64,000 nucleotides of DNA from NCBI RefSeq assembly GCF_014651615.1, contig NZ_BMXF01000003.1, positions 558,001-622,000 of the forward strand, written 5' to 3'. Source of the stretch: Persicitalea jodogahamensis (GTDB lineage Bacteria; Bacteroidota; Bacteroidia; Cytophagales; Spirosomataceae). The translations under genes and the position numbers were made by a program. Positions 1-9,518 of this stretch are shown here, in pieces (within the stretch, counting starts at the first letter, position 1; every line of letters starts with the position of its first letter). Under the pieces are notes generated by a model. It was given only the letters and a program-made list of their open reading frames with translations. It had not been told where the DNA came from and made no database searches.

Positions 1-3000
1 CACCTACTGCAATGGCATGTACGGGTGAGAATTGTGCGACAGTAGGCAATGGTTTAAAAGTAAGCTGCCCCTCGTCATTCCAAAGAATACCCGTCCGAAG
101 TTCGTGAGCTGATATCTGGCGTGCCTTCTCTAACTGGTTGGTATTCAAAATATCCCCCATCGTGGCTTTCGAGTAACCCATATAGTTCTGAAATGTCTTT
201 TTCAGGTTTGGAATTTGATTGAGAATTTCATCACGGCTGGCGTAAGGGTATTCCTTCCCGTCAATCACCTGGCTCATTAGAGGTACTATCTGGCCGTTTT
301 GCCCAAAATCCCCGTAGTACATTTTCAGTCCATCGCTGCTTGTGATATTGTATTGGGTATTTAGTCCAGCGTTTGCCAGAACGAAATCATCGTCCCCATC
401 TCCATCCAGGTCAGCTTTGTACACCGTGTAGCTCAGGGTGGTAGTCAAATTTTTCGTAGAATTCTGACTCTCGCTAAATCTGCCCTTGTTATTCAAAAAA
501 ACGGTCGGTTTCATCCATTCCCCCGTAATCAGGAGATCAGGTAGTTGGTCACGATTGAGGTCGGTGAAAACAACACCTGTCACTAATCCTGAGAACCGGA
601 TAGCATCGCTAATGGTAAAGTTCCCGCGTCCGTCGTTCAGCCACAGGGATGACGGCTGAGATTCGGGATAACGTCCCGGAACACAATTGGCACCAATGAA
701 TACATCCTCATCACCGTCACCATCCACATCGGCCGTTACTACGGCTCTTGCATTCACCGGGGAGACAGGAATTTTATTGGATTTTACAAATTTCCCGTTA
801 TGATTGAGATAAAGGCGAGGCTGTAATAGCGGATCACCAACTGCCAGAGCGTAGCCAGAACTAACAACTATCAAATCCTGGTCACCATCTCCATCAGCGT
901 CGAAAAATTGCGCGGCACCGTCTTCGAAATCCAGGTCGTCGTCAAAGGAAAGCTGAGGAGATTTTTCGAAACCGTTGTCAGTTTGTAAAAACAATACTGC
1001 CGCCTGACCACGCCCCCCTCCCGCGTAAATGTCGGAGCGTCCATCACCATTGACATCGCCCTGCGCCACACATGGTCCGGAATAGGAACGCATTTCGGGC
1101 AGCAAAGGCTGGATTCCAAAATCGTTGATTTGAATTTGCTCGTGCTGATAAGTGGTGTTTTCAAGCGTGAAGTAGGGAAGAGGGCGCGAAATATGCTTCG
1201 TGCCCGACAGCTTAGCCAGCTGATACTCGACGACTAGTTTTTGGTTTGCTACTGGATTAGATAAAACCGTCTTTTTGCCATCCGTCCAGCTAACTGTCAC
1301 AGAATCAATTTTATTTGCCCGACCCAGCCCAAAGTGCAGTGGCCCGTAAGTGGCCGACTGAAAACCACGTACGGGCTGGAATTCCTGGTAGTAAGGTTTT
1401 CCTGACACCCATACGCTTACTTTTGCCCCGATTTTGAAAGCCTCAACTGGGGATTTCAAGGTGATTTGGGTGAATAGGGTGCTATCGGGTGTGTATTCGT
1501 TCGAACGGGTGTTATTCTGGTAGAGAAATGCCTGCTCGTTTATATTATTCACAATCAGATCCAGGTCTCCGTCATTATCCAGGTCAGCATAGGCAGCGCC
1601 ATTGGACTGGCTGTTCTGACTAAAACCCCATGGCTTCGTCATTTTCTCAAATGACAGTCCGTCTTTATTTTTATAGATGTAATTGGGTACGCTGATAGCC
1701 GGCATTGAGTTTATTATTTCCATCTCAGTGGGCATTGGTGCACCATTCTGGATTTCGATTTGCTTATCCGTAGAAAATTTCAAAAACTCCATATTAGTAT
1801 AATCCCGGGCGTAGCCATTGGTCACGAAAAGATCTTTCAGGCCATCGTTGTCAAAATCGGCAAACAAAGCGGACCAACTCCAATCTGTATTGGAAATCCC
1901 GGCCAATTGACCTACTTCTGAAAATGCAGGTACCGGAGTCTTGCCTGAAACGATGGTAGTTTCTGCATTGCCCAGATTCAGCTGGAGCATATTCCGCATG
2001 GTCTGGTCGTGGAAGCCTGAGCGGAGAAGCATTTGGTACTTTTCGTAGTTGTCGTCACCTGCCGTAAGCTTGATGCGATCATTCGTTTCGGGCAGCATAT
2101 CAAGGGTGACGATATCCATGAGACCGTCATTATTGACATCGGCGGCGTCGGTACCCATCGAATAGAATGAAGTGTGTCCCATCGCCTCACGGACGACTTC
2201 CTTAAAAGTCCCGTCCTGTTGATTCAGGTAGAGGTAGTCATTCTCGTTGTAGTCGTTCGTAACGTACAGGTCCAGCCACCCATCATTATTAAGGTCGCTG
2301 ACGTTTAAGCCCAGACCAAAGCTCAGTACATTACTCTTGAGACCTGCATCGCCCGAAATATCCGTGAATTTTCCATTGTCGTTGCGAAGTAGTTTGCTCC
2401 CAAATCGTGTATCTGTTTTCTCGCGGAAAGCACCGATAAGGTTACTGAATCCTGCGTACTCTTGAAGGGAGTGATTCAGCAGGAAACAATCCAGGTCGCC
2501 ATCGTGGTCAAAGTCGAAAAAGGCAGCCTGGGTAGAGTAAGAGTCGTCCTCAAGGCCGTAGTCAGCGGCGCTTTCCTTAAATCGGACTGGCGCAATTGAC
2601 CCTCCCGATTCGTTGGGCGAAGATGAGGCCGCACCTTGGTTGATGTAAAGGAGATTTCGGCGTAGTTCAGGATTATCCGCGGCAGAACGACAGACATAGA
2701 TATCAAGCCAGCCATCGCTATTTATATCTACCAGCGATACCCCCGTTTTCCAGCCACCATGTTCGATTCCTGCTGAGGCCGTCACGTCCTCGAATTTCCA
2801 ATTTCCCTGATTCAAATAAAGACGGTCAGCTACCATGTTTCCGGTAAAATACAGGTCAATCAGCCCGTCATTGTTAAAGTCGCCGGCTGCCACGCCACCT
2901 CCATTATAAAAATACCCGTATTTCAGGACGTTGATCTGTTCGGTTTCGGTCACGGTATTGACAAAGTCTACCCCCGTATCGGTACCATTGAGTAATGAAA

Positions 3001-3091
3001 ATCGCGTACTTTCTTCTGACTGGCAGCCCAGAACTGAGACCCCAAACAGTATTATCGCACATTTGCGCCAAAAGCTATTGAATACCATCAT
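1..3091 (-). CDS. VCBS/FG-GAP repeat lipoprotein with ASPIC/UnbV domain (C-terminus beyond window)
   Basis: The reading frame is open from an ATG at 3091 to the left edge, about 1030 codons, so the C-terminus is missing. The N-terminus looks like a lipoprotein signal (hydrophobic stretch ending VSVLGC, then QSEES). Calcium-binding-like repeats of the form D-x-[DN]-x-D-G-x-x-D recur throughout (for example DFNNDGLIDLY, DINSDGWLDIY, DVDGDGDEDVF), as expected of an FG-GAP/VCBS beta-propeller. An ASPIC/UnbV-like segment (GPLHFGLG ... VSWTDGKK) lies at roughly residues 570-630. Such long proteins often follow SusC/SusD pairs in Cytophagales, and that is the order here. I infer an outer-membrane or surface protein working with the SusCD transporter; its ligand is unknown. 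A hairpin separates it from susD. Confidence 0.85.
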   Translation of the reverse strand, partial: MMVFNSFWRKCAIILFGVSVLGCQSEESTRFSLLNGTDTGVDFVNTVTETEQINVLKYGYFYNGGGVAAGDFNNDGLIDLYFTGNMVADRLYLNQGNWKFEDVTASAGIEHGGWKTGVSLVDINSDGWLDIYVCRSAADNPELRRNLLYINQGAASSSPNESGGSIAPVRFKESAADYGLEDDSYSTQAAFFDFDHDGDLDCFLLNHSLQEYAGFSNLIGAFREKTDTRFGSKLLRNDNGKFTDISGDAGLKSNVLSFGLGLNVSDLNNDGWLDLYVTNDYNENDYLYLNQQDGTFKEVVREAMGHTSFYSMGTDAADVNNDGLMDIVTLDMLPETNDRIKLTAGDDNYEKYQMLLRSGFHDQTMRNMLQLNLGNAETTIVSGKTPVPAFSEVGQLAGISNTDWSWSALFADFDNDGLKDLFVTNGYARDYTNMEFLKFSTDKQIEIQNGAPMPTEMEIINSMPAISVPNYIYKNKDGLSFEKMTKPWGFSQNSQSNGAAYADLDNDGDLDLIVNNINEQAFLYQNNTRSNEYTPDSTLFTQITLKSPVEAFKIGAKVSVWVSGKPYYQEFQPVRGFQSATYGPLHFGLGRANKIDSVTVSWTDGKKTVLSNPVANQKLVVEYQLAKLSGTKHISRPLPYFTLENTTYQHEQIQINDFGIQPLLPEMRSYSGPCVAQGDVNGDGRSDIYAGGGRGQAAVLFLQTDNGFEKSPQLSFDDDLDFEDGAAQFFDADGDGDQDLIVVSSGYALAVGDPLLQPRLYLNHNGKFVKSNKIPVSPVNARAVVTADVDGDGDEDVFIGANCVPGRYPESQPSSLWLNDGRGNFTISDAIRFSGLVTGVVFTDLNRDQLPDLLITGEWMKPTVFLNNKGRFSESQNSTKNLTTTLSYTVYKADLDGDGDDDFVLANAGLNTQYNITSSDGLKMYYGDFGQNGQIVPLMSQVIDGKEYPYASRDEILNQIPNLKKTFQNYMGYSKATMGDILNTNQLEKARQISAHELRTGILWNDEGQLTFKPLPTVAQFSPVHAIAVG

Positions 3092-3150
3092 TTTATCGAA
3101 ACATGCCAGGGCGTACTTAATAATATAGCTTGTCTATATTGGAGATGATT

Positions 3151-3190
3151 ACAAGAAGAGCCGCTCTTAGTACAAAGCGGCTCTTCTTGT
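3151..3190 (-). terminator. Hairpin after susD (terminator or attenuator)
   Basis: A perfect 15-bp inverted repeat (3151-3165 pairing with 3176-3190, 10-nt loop) lies between the susD stop at 3217 and the VCBS gene start at 3091. On the minus strand the distal arm ends in TCTTCTTGT, only a weak U-tract. It may be a leaky terminator that lowers expression of the downstream VCBS gene relative to susCD. Confidence 0.6.
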
Positions 3191-3216
3191 ATGGCAAAAC
3201 ATCGCAAATCTGTTAT

Positions 3217-4770
3217 TTACTGCTTGTCCCACCAAAGTCGAGTGGCCGAATTATCCGGTCCACCGAGCAGTTTGATACCTGACTCCACGCCAGGGGCATT
3301 CGTATTAGACTCGCCTTGCGTGTAGGGAGTACGCCTTACGACAGCGTCGGCAGGTACTTCAGGATTTTCTGAATTAATTCTTGGGTAAAGCTTGGGATAA
3401 CCCGTACGGCGATACTCTGCCCATGCCTCGTGGCCGTTAGGGTAAAGCGAGAGCCATTTTTGGGTAATGACCTGCTGTAGCTGCTTCTCAGGTGTGGCAG
3501 CCCATTTTACGGGAATGTCCGATACCGGTGCCGACTTCACGGCGTGACCCGCGTCCAGGGCGATGGGGGTAGTTGTGCCATTGATGTAAGCCTGAATGGC
3601 GGCGGCGTCCGTGATTCCCCATTGCTTCATGGAGGTTTCAATGCCCTTTTCGTAAAATTCCTTGGCCGTCCCCGGTCCCATGTTCCAGCCTTTCAAGGCG
3701 CCTTCCGCCTTCAGGAAATGAGCCTCGGCGGCATTCATAATCAGGAAGGGGGTCGTGAACTGATTGTCTGGCAGGAATCGGTCATTTACATTCGAATTAT
3801 TACCGGGAGCATTCAAATCATTTCCCAGCTCGGCCTGCGAAAAGCCATTGCGCAGGCCTTTGAAGGTATTGGTTCCGGGAACGGGTGCGTAATACTTGCT
3901 CATGCGGGGATCATTATAGCCTTTCAAGGTACTTTCCATTGCCGCGCTCATCCTGAACTCATTCCAGGCTGTGGCCTGGGCCATCGGGTTGAGGGAATTT
4001 TGGGTTACCGTCAGAAATGCATCGTGGTCGTTGGTGGACAGGAGTCCGCCAGCGGCAGCCGACTCGGCCTCAGACTTAGCCAAGGCGGGTTCTACCTTGG
4101 ACATCCGCATGGCCACCCGCAGTCGCATAGTATTGGCAAATAGGATCCACTTATCGACATTGCCCCCGTACACCTGGTCGTTGCTGCCCAAAACGTTTTT
4201 TCCCTCAAATGCTTGCAGACTGGCAGCTCCCTCTTTTAGTAGCTTTAAGAAATCCTTGTATATGGATTCCTGCGAATCGTAGGCAACGCTCTTTTCGCCA
4301 TTCCCAACCTGCGAATAGGGGATCGGCCCCCAGTAGTCGGTTCGGGGAAGGAACATCTGTACTTTCCAGATATTCATCATGGCGTAAACCGCCGCATTTT
4401 CGCTTGCACCGCCCGGCCTGGTACTTTCCAGCACGCCCAGCATGGGCGAAATAGCGTTGCCGTAGAAACCATTCCAGGCGCCGTTGAGCCAGCCACCTAC
4501 CATCACGTTGCGGTCGGAGGGGAAGTTGACAGCAGTGTTGGCAAAGAATTGGGACTGCAGGTCGGCAAACAGACTTTGAAAGGTTTGCCAACTGGCCTGG
4601 ATGGAGCGATACTGCGCGGCTGCAAAGGCGTTTCCGACGCCAGCCGCATCGAGCGACGTAAGCTTGGACTTATCGGTGTTCAGTTCTTCAAAGCCATCGG
4701 TACAGGCATTGAAGCAGATCGTCATCACCAAAAGCAGAGCCGGGATGGTAAAAAATTTCAATCTTTTCAT
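3217..4770 (-). CDS. SusD/RagB-like outer-membrane lipoprotein (SusD-like_2 type)
   Basis: Surface lipoprotein that caps the SusC TonB-dependent transporter and captures nutrient. The mature protein should start at the lipobox cysteine (signal ends TICFNAC). Features shared with the other SusD proteins here are an early NTDKS/N-x-D segment, PRTDYWGPIPYSQ, the YDSQESIYKDF helix region, and a C-terminal block QKWLSLYPNGHEAWAEYRRTG ending in LWWDK; this is the pattern of the SusD-like_2 family. I start it at the ATG at 4770 (MKRLKFF), because the frame upstream only offers a TTG at 4794. Its partner susC lies 58 bp upstream. Substrate unknown; no glycoside hydrolase or peptidase is adjacent. Confidence 0.9.
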   Translation of the reverse strand: MKRLKFFTIPALLLVMTICFNACTDGFEELNTDKSKLTSLDAAGVGNAFAAAQYRSIQASWQTFQSLFADLQSQFFANTAVNFPSDRNVMVGGWLNGAWNGFYGNAISPMLGVLESTRPGGASENAAVYAMMNIWKVQMFLPRTDYWGPIPYSQVGNGEKSVAYDSQESIYKDFLKLLKEGAASLQAFEGKNVLGSNDQVYGGNVDKWILFANTMRLRVAMRMSKVEPALAKSEAESAAAGGLLSTNDHDAFLTVTQNSLNPMAQATAWNEFRMSAAMESTLKGYNDPRMSKYYAPVPGTNTFKGLRNGFSQAELGNDLNAPGNNSNVNDRFLPDNQFTTPFLIMNAAEAHFLKAEGALKGWNMGPGTAKEFYEKGIETSMKQWGITDAAAIQAYINGTTTPIALDAGHAVKSAPVSDIPVKWAATPEKQLQQVITQKWLSLYPNGHEAWAEYRRTGYPKLYPRINSENPEVPADAVVRRTPYTQGESNTNAPGVESGIKLLGGPDNSATRLWWDKQ

Positions 4771-4828
4771 TTTCTTGATTTTTTGGGTTGACAATTCTTA
4801 GACTTAACTAAGAGAGACAGTACGGATT

Positions 4829-7800
4829 TTAGAAGGATAAGCTGAGGTTGACTCCAATGGTGCGGGTAGATGGCAGGGAGAAGGACTCTAATCCCACCGT
4901 AGTATTCTGGGCGCCCGCCGTCAGTTCAGGGTCAAAGCCATCGGCTTTGTTCATCAGGAAGAATAAGTTACGACCCACAAGGGAGAGAGATGCACCTTGA
5001 AAAGGTGATTTCTGAACCAAATCGGCCGGCAAAGCATAACTCAACGTGAGCTCACGAAGGCGAATATTAGACGCGCTATATGTGAACACCTCGCCCGCCG
5101 GCGTGTTTCTGCCGCCGACGCGCAGCCAGTATTTCTCGGCGGTAGTTGTGATGTTGTTGGCGGTGCCGTCTTCCAGCACACCAGGGAAGATATAAGACTC
5201 ACGTCCCTCCAAAGTACCTTCCGGGATGCCATCTGCGTAAAGGACGGCGTTGGAGAACGACGACACGATGCCGCCAATGCGCGCACTGATGAGGAAGTTG
5301 AGTGAAAAGCTTCCGTAGGAGATTCGGTTGCTGATACCACCGATCCAGGTCGGGCGGGTGTTGCCCATATATACCGAAGTACCGCTGGTGATGCGGGGAA
5401 GCCCGAATTGATCGACCAGAATTTGGCCCTGATCGTTGCGCTCATACCCCCGGCTGTAAACTTCACCCAACGGACGGCCTTCAATCGCGCGAACGCTATT
5501 CATGAAGTCGCCGGCCAGGGTGTATGTTTTCAAATCGGGCGTGAGCTCAATCAGCTTATTTTTGTTGGCGGAGTAATTGACATCGATGTCCCAACGAAGC
5601 TTGTCCAGTCGCAATGGCGTAACGTTGAACGTCAGCTCAATCCCGGAGTTACGTACCAAACCCGCGTTGATATACTCCGTGGACCAGCCCGAAGCCGGAG
5701 GAATCGCCACCCGGAACAACTGATTTTTGGAATCACTGGTGTAGTAGCCGAGGTCAAAGCCAATCCGATCGCCAAAAAACTTCATCTGGATCCCTGCTTC
5801 GAGGGAGGTAGTAAGCTCAGGCTTCAAGCTGGGAAACGGCTTGACGTTATCACGGGAGATAAACCCGTTCGGGCCACCCGTTGAAAAAGTGTAAGTCTGA
5901 TTCAGCAGGTAGGGGGCAGCGTCGTTACCCGTTTGGGCGTAAGTACCACGAAGTTTGAGAAAAGACACTGCCTGTGGAAGGGTGACCAAACTGGAAATGA
6001 CCGCCGAGAAACCTACCGAAGGATAAAAGTAAGATTGATTGTCTTTCGGCAGCGTGGATGACCAGTCATTGCGACCCGAAGCCGAGAGGGTAATCGCGTT
6101 CTTAAACGTGAAATCCGCCGTAGCAAACACTCCCTGTTTCTCGGTCTGAATCACCGACCGATTGGACTGAGGGCTGCGGGCATTGGTCGTGATGAAAAGA
6201 TTGTCACGGTTGAGGCCGCTGTTGTTAGTGTTCTGATCGAGGCGATCGCGAGTGAGGCGGTTGGCTCCAACGGTGGCATCGATGGAGAAATCAGGCGTAA
6301 TCTCCTTACGATAGATGGCGAAAATATCCAGGTTTAATTCCGAAATTTCGCGCCAGCTAGTAAGGTAGTTTCCGTTGTCGGCGATCGTGTAGGTATCGTT
6401 GTAATATTTGCCCTCGTACTTATCCACATACCGGTCAAGTCCGGCGCGGCCCATGATGCTTAAGGCGGGCGTAATCTGGTACTTCAGACTGGAAAAACCA
6501 GTAATCCGGTCGCGTTGATCGTTGGTAAGTACCCGATTTTTGATCCAATAGGGGTTCTGGCCACCATTCGACCCGGGGTTCCAGTAGTTCTGACGCAGCT
6601 TTCCGGTACTTGGGTCAATGTAATCGTAGTTCATGGCGTCCTCCGTCCTGATGTTTCGGGGAAGACGGAGCACGTGTCGCTGTAAGTTTTCAAATGCCTC
6701 TCCCGTAAACTGCCGATTGTCGATTTTCTCGTTAAGGTACGTAATCTTCGAGTCGAGCGTCAGTTTTGAACCCAGATTATTGGTCAAACGCAGGTTGAAT
6801 ATGTTGCGCTTCAATTTGTTATTATCCACAATGCCTTTGGCCCCCACGTTTGTGTAGGAAAAGTACGTCTGGGCCTTGTCATTGCCACCCGTTACGGCAA
6901 GAGAATTCGATAACTGACTACCCGTTGAGTAAAAATCCTCGTAGTTGTTGGGCTGCGGAGTCATATTATAAGTTTGACCTGCCGTTTCGGGATCGTTTCC
7001 CCACAGCGCCACCGACTGACCAGTCATTTTAGGACCCCAGCTAAATTCCGAGCGGGGGCTGTACTGTCCGGCGCTACCCTGGCCGTATTCGTTTTGCAAT
7101 TTCCGCAGGTACATGGGCTGTTCTGCCATAAACGAGCTATTGATGCTAACTCCCAAACCTTTGCGGGAAGAGCCGCGCTTCGTCGTGATAAGTATAGCAC
7201 CGTTCGACGCCCGGCTACCATACAGGGCCGTAGCCGCCGCACCGCGCAGGATGTTCATGGCTTCGATATCGTCGGGGTTGACACTGCTCAGGCCGTCGCC
7301 ACCATCGCGTCCGCCGTTGGCATTGCCGGGGCTGAAATTGCTGTTGTCCATGGGCACGCCATCTACCACGATCAGGGCCTGGTTGTTGCCTGAGATGGAG
7401 CGGTCGCCGCGAAGAACGATCCGGGATGAACTACCGGGGCCTGAAGCCGAACGAGCCACGTCGAGACCTGCCACCCGACCAATAAGCGAGTTGGCTACGT
7501 TGAGCTCCTTTGCCTTGGAAAAGGTCTTGGTGTCGATCTGTTGGGTGGCGTAGCTGAGGGTTTTTTCCTCCTTCGTAATACCCAGGGCAGTCACAACTAC
7601 CTCACCCAAACTACGAACATCCGTGTCGAGATTGGTAGTTACCGTGGTTTGGCTAGCCGTAAAAGGTAGTTCTTTGGTGGCGTACCCCACAGTGGAGATG
7701 GTAAGAGTACCTGCTCCGTTGACATTAAGGGTAAAATTGCCCTCCGCATTCGTGTTGGTACCCCGGGTGGTGCCTTTCAAAAGAACGCTGGCCCCGGGGA

Positions 7801-7912
7801 GGGGTTGGCCGTTCTCATCGTTGATCGTACCACTCAGGGCGCGATCCTGACCGAAAACACTTCCCACCGATAGAATAAGTATGGAAAGCAATGTGAATAG
7901 CTGTTTTTTCAT
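4829..7912 (-). CDS. SusC/RagA-family TonB-dependent outer-membrane transporter
   Basis: A 1027-residue protein with a signal peptide (cleavage near VGSVFGQ), a carboxypeptidase-regulatory-like beta-sandwich at about 22-110 (GTINDENGQPLPGASVLLKG), a TonB plug domain (SGPGSSSRIVLRG ... ALIVVDGVPMDNS ... LYGSRASNGAILITTKRG), and a long C-terminal beta-barrel. No N-terminal STN domain is present, so it is unlikely to be controlled directly by a FecR/ECF sigma system. It is expected to import a ligand captured by the downstream SusD, using TonB energy. Upstream, 7955-7969 has weak CAAA-containing words that could be a -7 element, but no convincing promoter pair. Confidence 0.93.
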   Translation of the reverse strand: MKKQLFTLLSILILSVGSVFGQDRALSGTINDENGQPLPGASVLLKGTTRGTNTNAEGNFTLNVNGAGTLTISTVGYATKELPFTASQTTVTTNLDTDVRSLGEVVVTALGITKEEKTLSYATQQIDTKTFSKAKELNVANSLIGRVAGLDVARSASGPGSSSRIVLRGDRSISGNNQALIVVDGVPMDNSNFSPGNANGGRDGGDGLSSVNPDDIEAMNILRGAAATALYGSRASNGAILITTKRGSSRKGLGVSINSSFMAEQPMYLRKLQNEYGQGSAGQYSPRSEFSWGPKMTGQSVALWGNDPETAGQTYNMTPQPNNYEDFYSTGSQLSNSLAVTGGNDKAQTYFSYTNVGAKGIVDNNKLKRNIFNLRLTNNLGSKLTLDSKITYLNEKIDNRQFTGEAFENLQRHVLRLPRNIRTEDAMNYDYIDPSTGKLRQNYWNPGSNGGQNPYWIKNRVLTNDQRDRITGFSSLKYQITPALSIMGRAGLDRYVDKYEGKYYNDTYTIADNGNYLTSWREISELNLDIFAIYRKEITPDFSIDATVGANRLTRDRLDQNTNNSGLNRDNLFITTNARSPQSNRSVIQTEKQGVFATADFTFKNAITLSASGRNDWSSTLPKDNQSYFYPSVGFSAVISSLVTLPQAVSFLKLRGTYAQTGNDAAPYLLNQTYTFSTGGPNGFISRDNVKPFPSLKPELTTSLEAGIQMKFFGDRIGFDLGYYTSDSKNQLFRVAIPPASGWSTEYINAGLVRNSGIELTFNVTPLRLDKLRWDIDVNYSANKNKLIELTPDLKTYTLAGDFMNSVRAIEGRPLGEVYSRGYERNDQGQILVDQFGLPRITSGTSVYMGNTRPTWIGGISNRISYGSFSLNFLISARIGGIVSSFSNAVLYADGIPEGTLEGRESYIFPGVLEDGTANNITTTAEKYWLRVGGRNTPAGEVFTYSASNIRLRELTLSYALPADLVQKSPFQGASLSLVGRNLFFLMNKADGFDPELTAGAQNTTVGLESFSLPSTRTIGVNLSLSF

Positions 7913-8045
7913 AAAGTTTGATAATAGGGTGATAAAGGAGGTTCAATTGGATTTCAAAGTACAAAATAAAATCTAGCATAGGTAACCTGCGGTTTAAAAA
8001 GCCGAAATAGTGCTTTTTAGGGATGATTTAATGATACTTAAATTT

Positions 8046-8090
8046 ATTGGGGAACTTTTTACCACTCAAATTGTGGAATTCCCCAGTATA
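8046..8090 (+). promoter_or_regulatory. GGGGAA...TTCCCC inverted motif upstream of the 57-aa ORF
   Basis: TTGGGGAA at about 8047-8054 and AATTCCCCAGT at 8077-8087 form an imperfect inverted repeat about 70 nt before the small ORF at 8159. The same 11-mer AATTCCCCAGT, preceded by CCACT and a partly matching left arm, lies upstream of the lmo0937-type gene at 54900. A shared operator or alternative-sigma promoter element is an inference. Confidence 0.3.
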
Positions 8091-8158
8091 AAGGGCACAA
8101 AATACGGTGGTACAGGAATTTGATATTGGTTTGAAAATCAACAAAACCACGATCTGCT

Positions 8159-8332
8159 ATGGAAATGCTCATCTTCTTCTTTATTAGTCTTATTGCCGGT
8201 GTGTTAGCCGCCTACTTGGTTGAGCAGAACCGCCAGAAACAAAGTGATGTTTATCATTTTCAGAAAAAACCAAACAACCAGTCAAATACTGAACGCCTGC
8301 TGAGGATTTCCCGTCATTTGAAATCAGCCTGA
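8159..8332 (+). CDS. Small membrane protein, 57 aa (unrecognised)
   Basis: ATG at 8159 opens a 57-codon frame ending in TGA at 8330-8332. The protein starts MEMLIFFF, has one strongly hydrophobic segment (about residues 3-20, rich in I, L, F, A, G) and then a polar, basic tail with KKPNNQ and RLLRISRH. One membrane pass with a short cytoplasmic tail is predicted. A rho-independent terminator follows 77 bp later on the same strand, which supports an independent small transcript. It is too short for many gene finders. I know no family for it; function unknown. Confidence 0.55.
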   Translation: MEMLIFFFISLIAGVLAAYLVEQNRQKQSDVYHFQKKPNNQSNTERLLRISRHLKSA

Positions 8333-8408
8333 CTTTTTGACCAGGGTACCGTTTTGGTAATCCATGGGAAAGTCAACTGAAAATATATCTTACGATTGCA
8401 TCAATTTC

Positions 8409-8433
8409 AAGCCATCCCAGTGATGGCTTTTTT
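8409..8433 (+). terminator. Rho-independent terminator after the 57-aa ORF
   Basis: Eight-bp stem (8409-8416 with 8422-8429), 5-nt loop, followed by a run of T to 8433. It separates the small ORF from the hydroxyproline gene cluster. Confidence 0.75.
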
Positions 8434-8497
8434 GTGTTTGGGCTCAGGGGTTCGTACTTTTCGAACTTATTGAATCCATCAATCAATCACTTTCTCC

Positions 8498-9412
8498 ATG
8501 ACATTCAATTGGCAAGGCGTCTTTCCCGCCCTCACTACCAAATTCACCCCAGATGACACCCTTGACCTGCCGGCCTTCGATCATAACCTGGAAGCCCAAA
8601 TTGAGGCAGGTGTCGACGGAATTATACTTGGCGGATCCCTGGGAGAAGCCAGTACGCTCACCCATGAAGAAAAGGAAAGTCTGGTAAAACATGCCGTTGG
8701 TAAGGTTGGGGGTAAAATACCAGTAATCCTTAATATTTCCGAAGCATCAACCAAAGACGGAATAAAGGTGGCAGAATCTGCTGCCGACCTGGGCGCCAGC
8801 GGGTTGATGTTGCTTCCTCCCATGCGCTATAAGGCGGATGATCGGGAAACGGTTGCTTTCTTTAAAGCGATCGCCCAATCTACCTCTCTGCCAATCATGA
8901 TCTACAATAATCCGGTCGACTATAAAATCGAAACTACCCCGGATATGTTCGAAGAATTGCTTGAACTTGATAACATTCAAGCCGTCAAGGAATCGACTCG
9001 TGAGGTGACAAATGTGACCCGCCTCCGTAATAGATTCGGCGACCGTCTGAAAATCTTATGCGGTGTAGATACTCTGGCCGTTGAGGAACTACTCATGGGC
9101 GCCGACGGCTGGGTGGCCGGGCTGGTCTGCGCCTTCCCGCGTGAGACTGTGGCCATCTACCGCCTGATCAAAGCGGGCAGGCTGGAAGAAGCTCGCCAGA
9201 TTTTCCGCTGGTTTCTGCCGCTTCTGGAACTGGATCTTCACCCTAAACTTGTCCAGTATATCAAACTCGCCGAAGTTCATACGGGAATTGGTACTGAACG
9301 GGTGCGCGCGCCACGGCTTCCGCTGGTAGGGGAGGAGCGTAACCGGGTGGAAGGAATCATCAAGACAGGTTTGGCCAATCGGCCCAATTTACCTGATTAT
9401 TTATATTTATGA
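8498..9412 (+). CDS. DapA-family lyase, probable 1-pyrroline-4-hydroxy-2-carboxylate deaminase
   Basis: A 304-residue TIM-barrel protein of the dihydrodipicolinate synthase/N-acetylneuraminate lyase family. The Schiff-base lysine is visible in AVKEST (Lys164), the conserved tyrosine in IMIYNNPVD (Tyr136), and the substrate-carboxylate loop reads GGSLGEAS (residues 45-52) in place of the usual GTTGE. Alone this would be only a DHDPS-family protein. Its neighbours are a 4-hydroxyproline epimerase and a DadA-like dehydrogenase, so I infer that it deaminates 1-pyrroline-4-hydroxy-2-carboxylate to 2-oxoglutarate semialdehyde in trans-4-hydroxyproline breakdown. The first gene of the cluster starts at ATG 8498. 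A biosynthetic DapA is less likely given this context. Confidence 0.82.
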   Translation: MTFNWQGVFPALTTKFTPDDTLDLPAFDHNLEAQIEAGVDGIILGGSLGEASTLTHEEKESLVKHAVGKVGGKIPVILNISEASTKDGIKVAESAADLGASGLMLLPPMRYKADDRETVAFFKAIAQSTSLPIMIYNNPVDYKIETTPDMFEELLELDNIQAVKESTREVTNVTRLRNRFGDRLKILCGVDTLAVEELLMGADGWVAGLVCAFPRETVAIYRLIKAGRLEEARQIFRWFLPLLELDLHPKLVQYIKLAEVHTGIGTERVRAPRLPLVGEERNRVEGIIKTGLANRPNLPDYLYL

Positions 9413-9518
9413 AGCTTCCGAACCGGGCGAGCTGCATCCTGAAATTCAGGCCGTAATTTCTTTCCGGAAATTCGATCAAATTTTATAAAAACATTCTGTC
9501 TTTAACTGCTTCAGACCT

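Noticed and set aside
3544-4143. 199-codon plus-strand frame opposite a SusD gene
   Set aside because: Lies antisense within a clear SusD gene; frames of this kind are by-products of its codon usage.
7955-7969. Promoter for the first susC gene
   Set aside because: Only partial CAAA-containing matches to the -7 element and no -33 box at an acceptable distance.
8498-9412. Biosynthetic dihydrodipicolinate synthase (dapA)
   Set aside because: The loop reads GGSLGEAS rather than GTTGE, and the neighbours belong to hydroxyproline breakdown.
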